64,000 bases of DNA, taken from the NCBI GenBank assembly GCA_040797845.1, contig JBFNFA010000007.1, positions 1-64,000 on the forward strand. The letters are read 5' to 3'. A program made the position numbers and the translations under genes. This DNA is from Clostridium_AW sp040797845. Lineage in GTDB: Bacteria > Bacillota > Clostridia > Clostridiales > Clostridiaceae. Below the pieces are notes generated by a model, which saw only the letters and a program-made list of their open reading frames with translations, was not told the DNA's origin and did not search any database. Shown piece by piece: positions 26,001 through 34,004 of this stretch; within the stretch, counting starts at the first letter, position 1; each line of letters starts with the position of its first letter.

Positions 26001-26577
26001 TAGTATGCCCCTTTCAAGGTGAAAATTTTAAATTATTAATATTATATACCTTCTTATAATAACTTAAATATTATGATATTTAAAGTTTTCTCATGAATAT
26101 ATTATAACTCTTTTAAAAATGCATGTGAAATTTAAATATTTATTAGTTAAGCAGCTAAAGAAGTAAAGAACTAACTACTCATATAATTATCTTCTCAATT
26201 ATAAATTAAATGTACAGTGATTTTATGAAACTTTATAATTTGTTTATAAAATGTATTGTGAAGATGTATTTTCAAAATTAACTTATGACATATTAATTTC
26301 TTAGTCATAAGTTTCTACAATGATAATTTAGTTTCACAAACAGAGAGCTAAGCATATAGTGAAGCTACTCCAATAAAAGTCGCTATTTCACTACATACTT
26401 AGCTCTTGTATGTTTTACAAATATATTTTTTAATTTGTATTATGGAAGATTAGTTTCTCAAATATTTATCTTTATAATTTTATTGTACAAAACTTAAAAA
26501 TGCTATGTAACGTGCCCTAGGTATTTGAGCAAAATTTAGAAATTCTTAACCAACAAGTCATGACATTGTTATTAAGC
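26001..26577. other. Intergenic region of 577 bases with two hairpins
   Basis: This A+T-rich gap lies upstream of the mutS-like gene and downstream of the lipoprotein gene, both on the minus strand. It holds the inverted repeat AACTTATGAC/GTCATAAGTT (26280-26313) and a longer one with outer arms AGAGCTAAG/CTTAGCTCT (26344-26406). Either could terminate the lipoprotein transcript. No convincing small gene is seen. Confidence 0.5.
26344..26434. repeat. Long hairpin plus dispersed A+T-rich tail (copy A)
   Basis: The outer arms AGAGCTAAG and CTTAGCTCT continue inward as TATAGTGAA/TTTCACTA with few mismatches. The right arm and following bases (26393-26434) match 27749-27790 at roughly 35 of 42 positions in the same orientation. 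The two copies flank the lipoprotein gene. Confidence 0.5.
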
Positions 26578-27468
26578 TTATTTAGTTTCCACATATGAAT
26601 CAAATATATCTGCACTTAACTGTATAGCTTCAAATAGGGATTCATTATGATTTCCATCTATAACTATTAGTTTATATGGTGCATCAAATTTTTGTGCTTG
26701 TTTTTCAAATTGTTTTGATAAGTGCATTATTCCTATGTCGTCTTTACCTACGAAAGAATAAACAGGTGTTTTTATACTATTTGCATATTCATAAGATGAA
26801 CGTATATGTATTTCATCTTTATTATATTCAAAGGGTATGCGTTCTTTTCTTTGCTCAAAATAAGTTTCAGTACCATAGGATGCACCGTTAGTAGCAATGG
26901 CTTTGTATGGTGAATCTGTTAATGATGCTAAAACTCCTAAAGAGCCTCCTGCACTATGCCCCATTAAGAATACATTATTCTCATCAACATAAGGAAGCTT
27001 GGCTAAATATTCTCCGGCAGCTATACAATCCTTTACTTCGCCATAAAAGTATTCAAAATTACCTGGGTTCCCATTTTCACCGCGAACCATAGGTGTCATA
27101 ACTACATAGCCACGATCAATATAATCTTCTGCAACAGCCCAATCACTTTCATCAAATGCAAATCCACCATGCATTAAAACCACAGCAGGGTATTTATAAC
27201 CGTCTTTTGGGTCACTTAAAACCCACGCCTTAAGTTTTAATCCATCAGACTCATATTCAACTTGTGAAACATATGATGGAGGAGTTGAATTTTCATATTC
27301 ATCAATTGAGGGAGCTTTTTTCACAAAAGATGATTTGAAAGTTTGTATATCTTTTTCATAAGATCCAGAGAAGTTATCATTTTTAGGGGCATTACTACTA
27401 GAACAACCAACTAAAAACATTGAACACAGTAAAATTATCGTAAAAATATTATAAACTTTTTTATTCAT
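26578..27468 (-). CDS. Alpha/beta-hydrolase lipoprotein (S9/dienelactone hydrolase-like)
   Basis: The 296-residue protein starts with a lipoprotein signal (MNKKVYNIFTIILLCSMFLVGC, lipobox LVGC), so it is anchored outside the membrane. The body is an alpha/beta hydrolase with an HGG oxyanion motif (VVLMHGGFAFDESD), nucleophile Ser in LMGHSAGG, an acidic residue in VGKDD and His in IDGNHNES. It is most like small prolyl-oligopeptidase-related esterases; the substrate is unknown. An AAAGGAG site fits the start at 27468; an in-frame extension to 27540 lacks a ribosome site. It is flanked by direct repeats. Confidence 0.8.
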   Translation of the reverse strand: MNKKVYNIFTIILLCSMFLVGCSSSNAPKNDNFSGSYEKDIQTFKSSFVKKAPSIDEYENSTPPSYVSQVEYESDGLKLKAWVLSDPKDGYKYPAVVLMHGGFAFDESDWAVAEDYIDRGYVVMTPMVRGENGNPGNFEYFYGEVKDCIAAGEYLAKLPYVDENNVFLMGHSAGGSLGVLASLTDSPYKAIATNGASYGTETYFEQRKERIPFEYNKDEIHIRSSYEYANSIKTPVYSFVGKDDIGIMHLSKQFEKQAQKFDAPYKLIVIDGNHNESLFEAIQLSADIFDSYVETK

Positions 27469-27748
27469 AGATTCTCCTTTGCTTTTTAATTCTTTTTCTT
27501 TTTTGTAGATATAACAAGATAAATCATACCTATAATACAAATCCTACAAAACCGTATTTTATAACTTCATACATAGCATTTCCTTTTCTATATCTAGATC
27601 ATTATAATTTGTATAAAATACAATAATGTATAAAATATACCAATTGATTATATCACGATAATACCAAAATTTACAACAAGATAAGACAAGATTCCTGTAT
27701 GATTTTTGCCTATAGAAACAGGTTAATCGATTGAAAAAAGATACCATT

Positions 27749-27790
27749 ATATACTTAGCTCCTTTATGTTTTACAGATGTATTTTCAAAT
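27749..27790. repeat. Dispersed A+T-rich tail (copy B)
   Basis: It shares ACTTAGCTC and TATGTTTTACA with 26393-26434. A weaker relative, TATGTTTTATATATGTATTTT, follows the terminator at 39322. The hairpin present in copy A is missing here. Confidence 0.45.
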
Positions 27791-27834
27791 AAATATCTAA
27801 ATAACATTTATACTTTAATCTTTCATAGGTATAT

Positions 27835-27887
27835 CCTATAATTACATATATATGTTATATGATATTACTATATATGTAATTATAAGG
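27835..27887. promoter_or_regulatory. Long inverted repeat upstream of the RocR-like activator
   Basis: CCTATAATTACATATATA (27835-27852) and TATATATGTAATTATAAGG (27869-27887) are almost perfectly complementary around a 16-base centre. It ends 15 bases before the ATG at 27903. It could be an autoregulatory operator or a leader hairpin. Confidence 0.55.
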
Positions 27888-27902
27888 TAAAAGGGGGATA
27901 AT

Positions 27903-29294
27903 ATGATTAATAATTCGTCCTATGCAGAGAAAATACTTGAGTGTTTATTAGATAATTTAGATGAGGGGATTCACATTGTAGATTCTAGTGGGAGAACTAT
28001 ATATTACAATAAAAGCATGGGAAAAGTGGAGGGGATAAATCCTAGTGAAGTATTTGGGAAAAAAGTTAATGAGTATTTGGAAAACGTAGAAGAAAATTCA
28101 TCTACTCTTATAAAGGCTTTAAAAACTGGGGAGAGAATTCAAGATTTAATACAACATTATAGTAATGAAAACAATAAGAAGGTTATAACCATAAATACTA
28201 CCGTTCCGGTAGTTGTAGAAGGAGAGAATGTAGCAGCTATTGAAATTGCTAAAGATATGACTCAACTTAGAGAGCTAACAGAGTGTATATATAAATTACA
28301 GAAAACTAATGAACCAACAAAAAAACATTATACTTTTAGTGATATATATGGTAAAGATGAAGAGATGAAGGAAGTTATAAAAAAAGCTAAAAGAGCAAGT
28401 ATATCTAATTCACCTATTTTAATCTATGCAGAAACTGGCTGTGGAAAAGAAGTTTTTGCCCAGAGTATTCATTATGATGGATTAAGAAGAGACAAACCAT
28501 TTATACCAATAAACTGTGCTGCTATTCCAGCTACTTTACTTGAAGGCATGTTGTTTGGTACAGAAAAAGGAAGCTTTACTGGAGCAGAAAATAAAAAAGG
28601 ATTATTTGAAGAAGCAAATAGAGGCACTATTTTATTAGATGAAGTCAATTCTATGGAACCTTATTTACAGTCTAAGCTTTTAAGGGTACTTCAAGATGGT
28701 TGTATAAGACCTATAGGTAGTAATAAAACAATAGAGGTAGATGTAAGAATAATAGCTACAATAAACGAAGAACCTAAAAAGCTTATAGAAAGTGGAAAGC
28801 TTAGAAAAGATTTTTATTATAGATTAAGTGTTATAAGTATAAACATACCTCCATTAAGAGAAAGAAAAGAAGACATACCTATGCTTATAAAAAAATTTAT
28901 TCAACAATATAATAAATTTTTACATAAAAATATAGAAAAGATAGATGACAAAGCTATGGAAGCATTATTGGAATATAATTGGCCGGGAAATATAAGAGAA
29001 CTTAGAAATGTAATTGAAGCAGCTATGAATATGATAAGCTATGAGGTGATTTTAAGTGAAAAACATTTTGAATCTAGAATATTAAATAGTTTTTTCAATA
29101 AAAATAACTTAGATATTGATAATTTAAACATTGATAAAGATTTTAGTTTAGAAAAGTATATTGGAGATACAGAAAGTAAAATAATAAAAAAAGCTTTAAT
29201 AGAGAATGATTATAATATTACTAAAGCTTCTAAAAAATTAAATATTTCAAGACAAAATTTACAGTACAAAATAAAAAAATATAATATAAAATAA
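27903..29294 (+). CDS. RocR-like sigma-54-dependent activator
   Basis: The 463-residue enhancer-binding protein has one PAS domain (residues about 10-120, with IHIVDSSGRTIYYNKSMGKVEG), an AAA+ domain with Walker A AETGCGKE, contact loop GSFTGA, Walker B GTILLDEVNSM and a C-terminal Fis-type helix-turn-helix (NYNITKASKKLNISRQNLQYKI). The PAS-AAA-HTH order and length match Bacillus RocR, which senses ornithine/citrulline and activates arginine catabolism. Directly downstream is a sigma-54 promoter before the ornithine operon, with palindromes resembling RocR sites. Control of that operon is a strong inference. Confidence 0.92.
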   Translation: MINNSSYAEKILECLLDNLDEGIHIVDSSGRTIYYNKSMGKVEGINPSEVFGKKVNEYLENVEENSSTLIKALKTGERIQDLIQHYSNENNKKVITINTTVPVVVEGENVAAIEIAKDMTQLRELTECIYKLQKTNEPTKKHYTFSDIYGKDEEMKEVIKKAKRASISNSPILIYAETGCGKEVFAQSIHYDGLRRDKPFIPINCAAIPATLLEGMLFGTEKGSFTGAENKKGLFEEANRGTILLDEVNSMEPYLQSKLLRVLQDGCIRPIGSNKTIEVDVRIIATINEEPKKLIESGKLRKDFYYRLSVISINIPPLRERKEDIPMLIKKFIQQYNKFLHKNIEKIDDKAMEALLEYNWPGNIRELRNVIEAAMNMISYEVILSEKHFESRILNSFFNKNNLDIDNLNIDKDFSLEKYIGDTESKIIKKALIENDYNITKASKKLNISRQNLQYKIKKYNIK

Positions 29295-29426
29295 TTCTTT
29301 TATTATATATAGGAAGAGTTTTTTACCTTAAATCTATAGATAGTTTTGAAATAAAAAATATTATAAATTTACATCCGTAGAATATTTAGAAAAATTAGAT
29401 AAGTGCAAAAATGCTTTACATATACA

Positions 29427-29440
29427 GCAAAATATTTTGC
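29427..29440. promoter_or_regulatory. Candidate activator site 1 (GCAAA-N4-TTTGC)
   Basis: GCAAAATATTTTGC is a perfect palindrome. It shares the GCAAA-N4-TTTGC form with 29508-29521, and a half-related GCAAAAATGC is at 29405. Centre-to-centre spacing of the two palindromes is 81 bases. Confidence 0.65.
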
Positions 29441-29507
29441 ATTTGTTCTGCATTTAAGTATTGTTAGAGTTTGTTAGAAAAAAGTGGGAATAAAATTTAA
29501 AATTGAT

Positions 29508-29521
29508 GCAAATTTTTTTGC
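29508..29521. promoter_or_regulatory. Candidate activator site 2 (GCAAA-N4-TTTGC)
   Basis: GCAAATTTTTTTGC repeats the arms of the site at 29427 and lies 54 bases before the -24 box. Two such sites upstream of a sigma-54 promoter fit binding of the RocR-like protein. The similarity to Bacillus RocR sites is from memory. Confidence 0.6.
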
Positions 29522-29526
29522 TTTAA

Positions 29527-29570
29527 AAAACCATGTATAGGGCTGTAACCGCCTGAATACGTGGTTTTCT
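29527..29570 (+). terminator. Hairpin just before the sigma-54 promoter
   Basis: AAAACCATGTAT and ATACGTGGTTTT pair with one internal mismatch; TTTTCTTT follows. It may terminate the activator transcript, or shape the DNA between enhancer and promoter. Confidence 0.5.
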
Positions 29571-29574
29571 TTAT

Positions 29575-29590
29575 TGGCACGCAAATTGCT
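29575..29590 (+). promoter_or_regulatory. Sigma-54 promoter of the ornithine degradation operon
   Basis: TGGCAC-N5-TTGCT matches the -24/-12 consensus and differs from the 21176 promoter only in the spacer. It lies 61 bases before ortA and downstream of the RocR-like activator gene. Confidence 0.92.
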
Positions 29591-29650
29591 GTATAAGTAA
29601 ATAAGTGAAAAATCATTTTAAAAATATTAAATTATGGTAGGTGAAATTTT

Positions 29651-29944
29651 ATGATAGAAAAGGGCACATGGGTTGAAATTGAAGAGATTGTGTTAAGACC
29701 AGAGGATAGGGCAGAAAACATACCTAAGGAAACAAGAAGGACACCATTAAAATGTTGGATAAGAGGAAACTGTTTAAATGACTGTGGGATAGGTGAGGAA
29801 GTTGAAGTTGAAACTATTGTAGGAAGAGTGGTTAAAGGAAAAGTTGTAGAAGTGGAACCAGGATATTATCATTCCTTTGGAAGATATGTAAAGGAAGTAG
29901 AGTATATAGGTAAGCAAGCAAGAAAACTTATAGAACAGCAGTAA
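29651..29944 (+). CDS. ortA: 2-amino-4-oxopentanoate thiolase, subunit OrtA
   Basis: The 97-residue small subunit pairs with OrtB to cleave 2-amino-4-oxopentanoate with CoA into acetyl-CoA and D-alanine, the last step of oxidative ornithine fermentation. Identification rests on size, position directly before ortB, and the typical opening GTWVEIEEIVLRPEDRA with a Cys-containing CWIRGNCLNDCGIG. It is the first gene after the sigma-54 promoter. The start ATG has a weak AGGTG ribosome site. Confidence 0.9.
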   Translation: MIEKGTWVEIEEIVLRPEDRAENIPKETRRTPLKCWIRGNCLNDCGIGEEVEVETIVGRVVKGKVVEVEPGYYHSFGRYVKEVEYIGKQARKLIEQQ

Positions 29945-29979
29945 TAAAGTTTGTTTATAGTTAAGGGGGGTAATAGGCT

Positions 29980-31392
29980 GTGAATAAATATGATGAGCTT
30001 ATGGCAAGAAAAAATGAAATAATGCTAAAATCCGTAGGTGTAGATTATGATAAATATGAAAATGGAAAACTTTCATTTGATTATGAAAAGCTTATGAAGG
30101 ATGTGGGATATTCTTTAGAGGAAATTGAAAACATTCAAAAAGAGGCAGGAGTAGGAAATACTCCATTATTGGAATTAAGAAATATTACAAAGCTTGCAAG
30201 AAAAGTATCTAAAACTGGTAAAGCAGCTAGGATATTTGTAAAAGATGAAAGTTGTAATCCATCAGGAAGTTTTAAAGATAGAAGAGCTAGTGTTTCTGTA
30301 TATGATGCCATGAAGAGAGGATGCAAAGGAGTAGCAGCAGCAACTTCAGGCAATTATGGAGCAGCGGTTGCATCTCAAGCTAATATAAGGGGACTTAGAT
30401 GCATAATAGCTAACGAATGTTATGACTCAAGTAAATTAGGACAACCAGAAATATTAGAAAAGGGTAGAAAGTGTGAAGGATATGGTTCAGAAGTTTTAAG
30501 ACTTACTGTAGGGCCAGAGCTATTCTATACATTTTTAAAAATACTTGAAGATACAGGATATTATAATGCTTCATTATATTCAACCTATGGAGTGGCTGGC
30601 ATAGAGACCTTAGGAAGTGAAATTGTTAATGAATGTAGGCAAAGGTTGGGAAAAAATCCTGCCGCTATAATAGTAACCCATGCAGGTGGAGGAAATGCCA
30701 CAGGGACTGCAAGAGGAATTATAAAAGCAGGAGCAAAGGATGTAGAAATCGTAGGTGCATCTGTAGATCTCTCAGGATTACATATGGCATCTGACATAGA
30801 CTTTAATAAGAAATCCTTTACAACAGGTCATACTGGTTTTGGGATTCCATTTATGACAAACCCAGATAGATCTGATGTGCCAAGAAGTGCGGCAAGACCT
30901 TTAAGATACTTAGATAGATATGTAACTATAAGTCAAGGGGAAGTATTTTGGATGACAGAGCTTGTAGCACAGATAGAGGGACTTGAAAGAGGACCTGCTG
31001 GGAATACATCTTTAGCGGCAGCCTTTGCTATTGCTCAAGAATATGATGATGATGAAATAATAGTGGTTCAGGAAACTGAATATACAGGAGCGGGTAAACA
31101 TTTAATACCTCAGCTTAATTTCGCAAAAGAAAATGGAATAGAAGTTTGTGTAGGAGATCCAAAGGATCAAGTACCAGGTAAAAATATAATATTACCTTCT
31201 CATCCAAAACTAGTATCCGTAAAGGAAATGGATATGAGTGCTTTGAGAAGTTCTTATGTTAAAAATGCTTTGAAAAAAATAGATGATAATAAAATTTACA
31301 AAATTGACTTTGACTTCTTATTAGATGAAACAAAGATGAGTAGAGAAGAGCTTATGGAAATATTAAATGAAAATAATATTGAAATAGAGTAG
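29980..31392 (+). CDS. ortB: 2-amino-4-oxopentanoate thiolase, subunit OrtB
   Basis: The 470-residue PLP-dependent subunit belongs to the fold-type II (threonine synthase-like) family. The expected PLP lysine is Lys99 in SGSFKDRRAS, and the glycine-rich phosphate-binding loop is THAGGGNATGTA. With OrtA it makes acetyl-CoA and D-alanine from 2-amino-4-oxopentanoate. The GTG start follows a GGGGGG ribosome site. It lies 35 bases after ortA and 11 before oraS. Confidence 0.94.
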   Translation: MNKYDELMARKNEIMLKSVGVDYDKYENGKLSFDYEKLMKDVGYSLEEIENIQKEAGVGNTPLLELRNITKLARKVSKTGKAARIFVKDESCNPSGSFKDRRASVSVYDAMKRGCKGVAAATSGNYGAAVASQANIRGLRCIIANECYDSSKLGQPEILEKGRKCEGYGSEVLRLTVGPELFYTFLKILEDTGYYNASLYSTYGVAGIETLGSEIVNECRQRLGKNPAAIIVTHAGGGNATGTARGIIKAGAKDVEIVGASVDLSGLHMASDIDFNKKSFTTGHTGFGIPFMTNPDRSDVPRSAARPLRYLDRYVTISQGEVFWMTELVAQIEGLERGPAGNTSLAAAFAIAQEYDDDEIIVVQETEYTGAGKHLIPQLNFAKENGIEVCVGDPKDQVPGKNIILPSHPKLVSVKEMDMSALRSSYVKNALKKIDDNKIYKIDFDFLLDETKMSREELMEILNENNIEIE

Positions 31393-31403
31393 AGGTGAAT
31401 TTT

Positions 31404-31769
31404 ATGAAAAGACAAGATGATTACGAAAATAGAAGACAACATTTAAAAGATTTAACAGATGAACAGCTATATGAAAGATTTTGGAGCCTTACTGAACAAA
31501 TTGTAAAACCATTAGTAGATTTATCATATACACATACATCTCCAGCTATTGAGCGTTCAGTACTTTTAAGAATGGGATTTTCAAGCCTTGAAGCTAAGCC
31601 TATAGTGGACTATGGTACTAAATGGAATCTTCTTGGGAAAGGTATAGGAAATGTGGTTTTAACTTATGGGAAATTAAAAAATAAAGATTATTTGGAAGCT
31701 GGAAAAGAATTAGCTAGTGGAATAGGATGGGATTTAATTGTGGAAAACATGAAAGGCGGTGATAAATAA
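31404..31769 (+). CDS. oraS: D-ornithine 4,5-aminomutase, S subunit
   Basis: OraS is the small subunit of the adenosylcobalamin- and PLP-dependent aminomutase that turns D-ornithine into (2R,4S)-2,4-diaminopentanoate. From the ATG at 31404 the protein is 121 residues, the same as the C. sticklandii subunit by recollection. A GTG at 31395 is possible but forms part of the GAGGTG ribosome site. The stop codon overlaps the oraE start by one base, so the subunits are translationally coupled. Confidence 0.94.
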   Translation: MKRQDDYENRRQHLKDLTDEQLYERFWSLTEQIVKPLVDLSYTHTSPAIERSVLLRMGFSSLEAKPIVDYGTKWNLLGKGIGNVVLTYGKLKNKDYLEAGKELASGIGWDLIVENMKGGDK

Positions 31770-33973
31770 TGGCTGAAAAGTTATATGCTAATAAAAAAAT
31801 AGATGTGGAAGAAATATTAAAGGATTTAGATATATATGAACCAAAATGGAGAGGATGGCATTGGAGAGAAGCTTATCCAGAGGGAGAAGTGGGGGAATTT
31901 ACCTATAAAGAAATATCAAAGCCATTAAAAAATAGCCAACCATTACCAGCAGCTAGAAGCTTTAATAATATAGATCCTCAGCCATTGCCAGTTATCACTA
32001 CAGAAATAGCTTCAGGAAGATTTGAAGATGATTTGAGAAGAATGAGAATGGCTGCCTGGCATGGTGCAGATCATTTGATGGTTATAAGAACAGCTGGACA
32101 AAGTCACTTTGATGGATTGATAGAAGGAACACCAGAAGGGGTAGGAGGAGTTCCTATTACTAGAAAACAGGTAAGAGCTACAAGAAAAGCTATAGATTTA
32201 ATAGAAGAGGAAGTAGGAAGAAAAATTAATTTCCATTCCTATGTTTCAGGTGTTGCAGGACCGGATATAGCTGTTATGTTTGCGGAAGAAGGAGTAAATG
32301 GAGCGCACCAAGATCCTCAGTACAATATACTTTATAGAAATGTAAATATGTTTAGATCCTTTGTAGATGCTGCTGTGGCTAAAGGAATAATGGCTTCAGT
32401 AGACATGTTACAAATAGATGGAGCACATAATGCTAATGCAACAGCTATGAAAGGCTATAATGTAATGCCAGAGCTTATGGTGCAACATGCTATAAACTCT
32501 AAATTTTCAGAGATGGTAGGTATGAAACCAGAAAATATTGCGCTATCTACAGTACCGCCTACATCTGCACCAGCTCCTTGTATGAGATATGATTTACCAT
32601 ATGCAGTTGTTTTAAGACAGCTATTTGATAGATATAAGATGAGAGCTCAAATGAACACTAAGTATATAGAATCCTGTGAAAGAGAAGCTACAGTTGGCCA
32701 TACATTAAATTTATTAATATCAGAACTAACCTCCGCTCATATTCAAAGTACTATAACTCCAGATGAAGGCAAAAACGTTCCATGGCACTATAACAATATA
32801 CATGCTATAAATACGGCTAAACAGGCATTTGTAAGCATGGACGGATTAATGGATATGGTAGAGCTAAAGAAAACAGGATATTTACCAGAAAAGGTAAGAG
32901 AAATAAAGGAAAGAGCTATTTTGTTCCTAGAGGAAATGATTGAAGCTGGTGGATACTTTAAAGCAGTAGACCAAGGATTTTTCGTAGATTCAGGTTTATA
33001 TCCAGAAAGGAATGGAGATGGCATTGCAAGAAAGATGGACGGCGGAGATGCTGTGGACACTATAGTAAAAAGAGAAGAAGATTATTTTGCTCCAGTTTGT
33101 GGACATTTTGGATATAACAATGTGCCAAAAGAATATAGAAAATCATGTGATGCTATAAATGAATGTACATTATGTAATCATTCAAAAATTAAGTATATAG
33201 ATGAACTTGATGAAAATGACAATGTATTTAAGAGAATGGAAAAAGTTAAGGAAGACGGTACAGTAGTTCCAGAAGTTCAGTGGAGTAAGGATGGGTATTT
33301 AAAGGTTACTCTATTCTTACCGGAAAATGAACAAATAAGTGAAGCAGCTGCATTGGAAATAGGAAAGAGAATGAATCTAAAAGATGTAGAAATTATTCAT
33401 AAGCAGGTATTACAAATGTCCGAGGGAACTTTAGTTGAAATTAAGGGAGTTTGTGATTTTACTCCTGTAATACGTGATGAATTGGTTCTACCAAAGAGAA
33501 GAAAAGTTTTACCTGATGATGTAATGAGGAATTATGTAAAGAAAAATCCAATAAAAGTTGTTGCTGCAACAGTAGGAGAAGATGAGCATTCTGTTGGATT
33601 AAGAGAAGTTATCGACATTAAACATGGAGGCGTTGAAAAATTTGGTATTGAAGCAGTATATCTTGGAACTTCATGTCCAGTAGAAAAGCTTGTAGACGCA
33701 GCTATAGAGTCAAAAGCTCAGGCCATATTATGTAGTACCATAATTACTCACAATGATGTACACACAAAGAATATGCAGAAGTTAAATGATTTGTGTATAG
33801 AAAAAGGGGTAAGAGATAAGTTAATACTTGCATCTGGCGGAACTCAAGTAACAGATGAAATAGCAAGAGCAAATGGAATGGATGTTGGTTTTGGAAGAGG
33901 TTCTAACGGTACGGATGTTGCATCATTTGTAATTAAAAAACTTATGGGAGTTAACACAGAGGAAGATGAATAA
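31769..33973 (+). CDS. oraE: D-ornithine 4,5-aminomutase, E subunit
   Basis: The 734-residue catalytic subunit has a TIM-barrel PLP/radical region and a C-terminal Rossmann cobalamin domain. The base-off B12 motif DxHxxG is DEHSVG at residues 605-610, so His607 is the likely axial cobalt ligand. Further cobalamin-domain signatures are GIEAVYLGTSCPVE and ILASGGTQ. It is coupled to oraS. The following gene encodes a MutL-like protein that is a usual partner of B12-dependent mutases. Confidence 0.96.
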   Translation: MAEKLYANKKIDVEEILKDLDIYEPKWRGWHWREAYPEGEVGEFTYKEISKPLKNSQPLPAARSFNNIDPQPLPVITTEIASGRFEDDLRRMRMAAWHGADHLMVIRTAGQSHFDGLIEGTPEGVGGVPITRKQVRATRKAIDLIEEEVGRKINFHSYVSGVAGPDIAVMFAEEGVNGAHQDPQYNILYRNVNMFRSFVDAAVAKGIMASVDMLQIDGAHNANATAMKGYNVMPELMVQHAINSKFSEMVGMKPENIALSTVPPTSAPAPCMRYDLPYAVVLRQLFDRYKMRAQMNTKYIESCEREATVGHTLNLLISELTSAHIQSTITPDEGKNVPWHYNNIHAINTAKQAFVSMDGLMDMVELKKTGYLPEKVREIKERAILFLEEMIEAGGYFKAVDQGFFVDSGLYPERNGDGIARKMDGGDAVDTIVKREEDYFAPVCGHFGYNNVPKEYRKSCDAINECTLCNHSKIKYIDELDENDNVFKRMEKVKEDGTVVPEVQWSKDGYLKVTLFLPENEQISEAAALEIGKRMNLKDVEIIHKQVLQMSEGTLVEIKGVCDFTPVIRDELVLPKRRKVLPDDVMRNYVKKNPIKVVAATVGEDEHSVGLREVIDIKHGGVEKFGIEAVYLGTSCPVEKLVDAAIESKAQAILCSTIITHNDVHTKNMQKLNDLCIEKGVRDKLILASGGTQVTDEIARANGMDVGFGRGSNGTDVASFVIKKLMGVNTEEDE

Positions 33974-34004
33974 AGCTTAAGAATTGTATAAACAGGGGGA
34001 TTTT

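Larger units (their letters stand above)
27469..27902. other. Divergent intergenic region of 434 bases
   Basis: This gap holds the promoters of the lipoprotein gene (minus) and the RocR-like activator (plus). It contains repeat copy B (27749-27790) and a long inverted repeat just before the activator (27835-27887). A minus-strand open frame at 27559-27807 (82 residues, Cys/Tyr/Lys-rich, no recognisable motif) is most likely chance. Confidence 0.5.

Noticed and set aside
27559..27807. 82-residue minus-strand open frame upstream of the lipoprotein gene
   Set aside because: No ribosome site, low complexity and a repeat copy inside it; better explained as promoter region.
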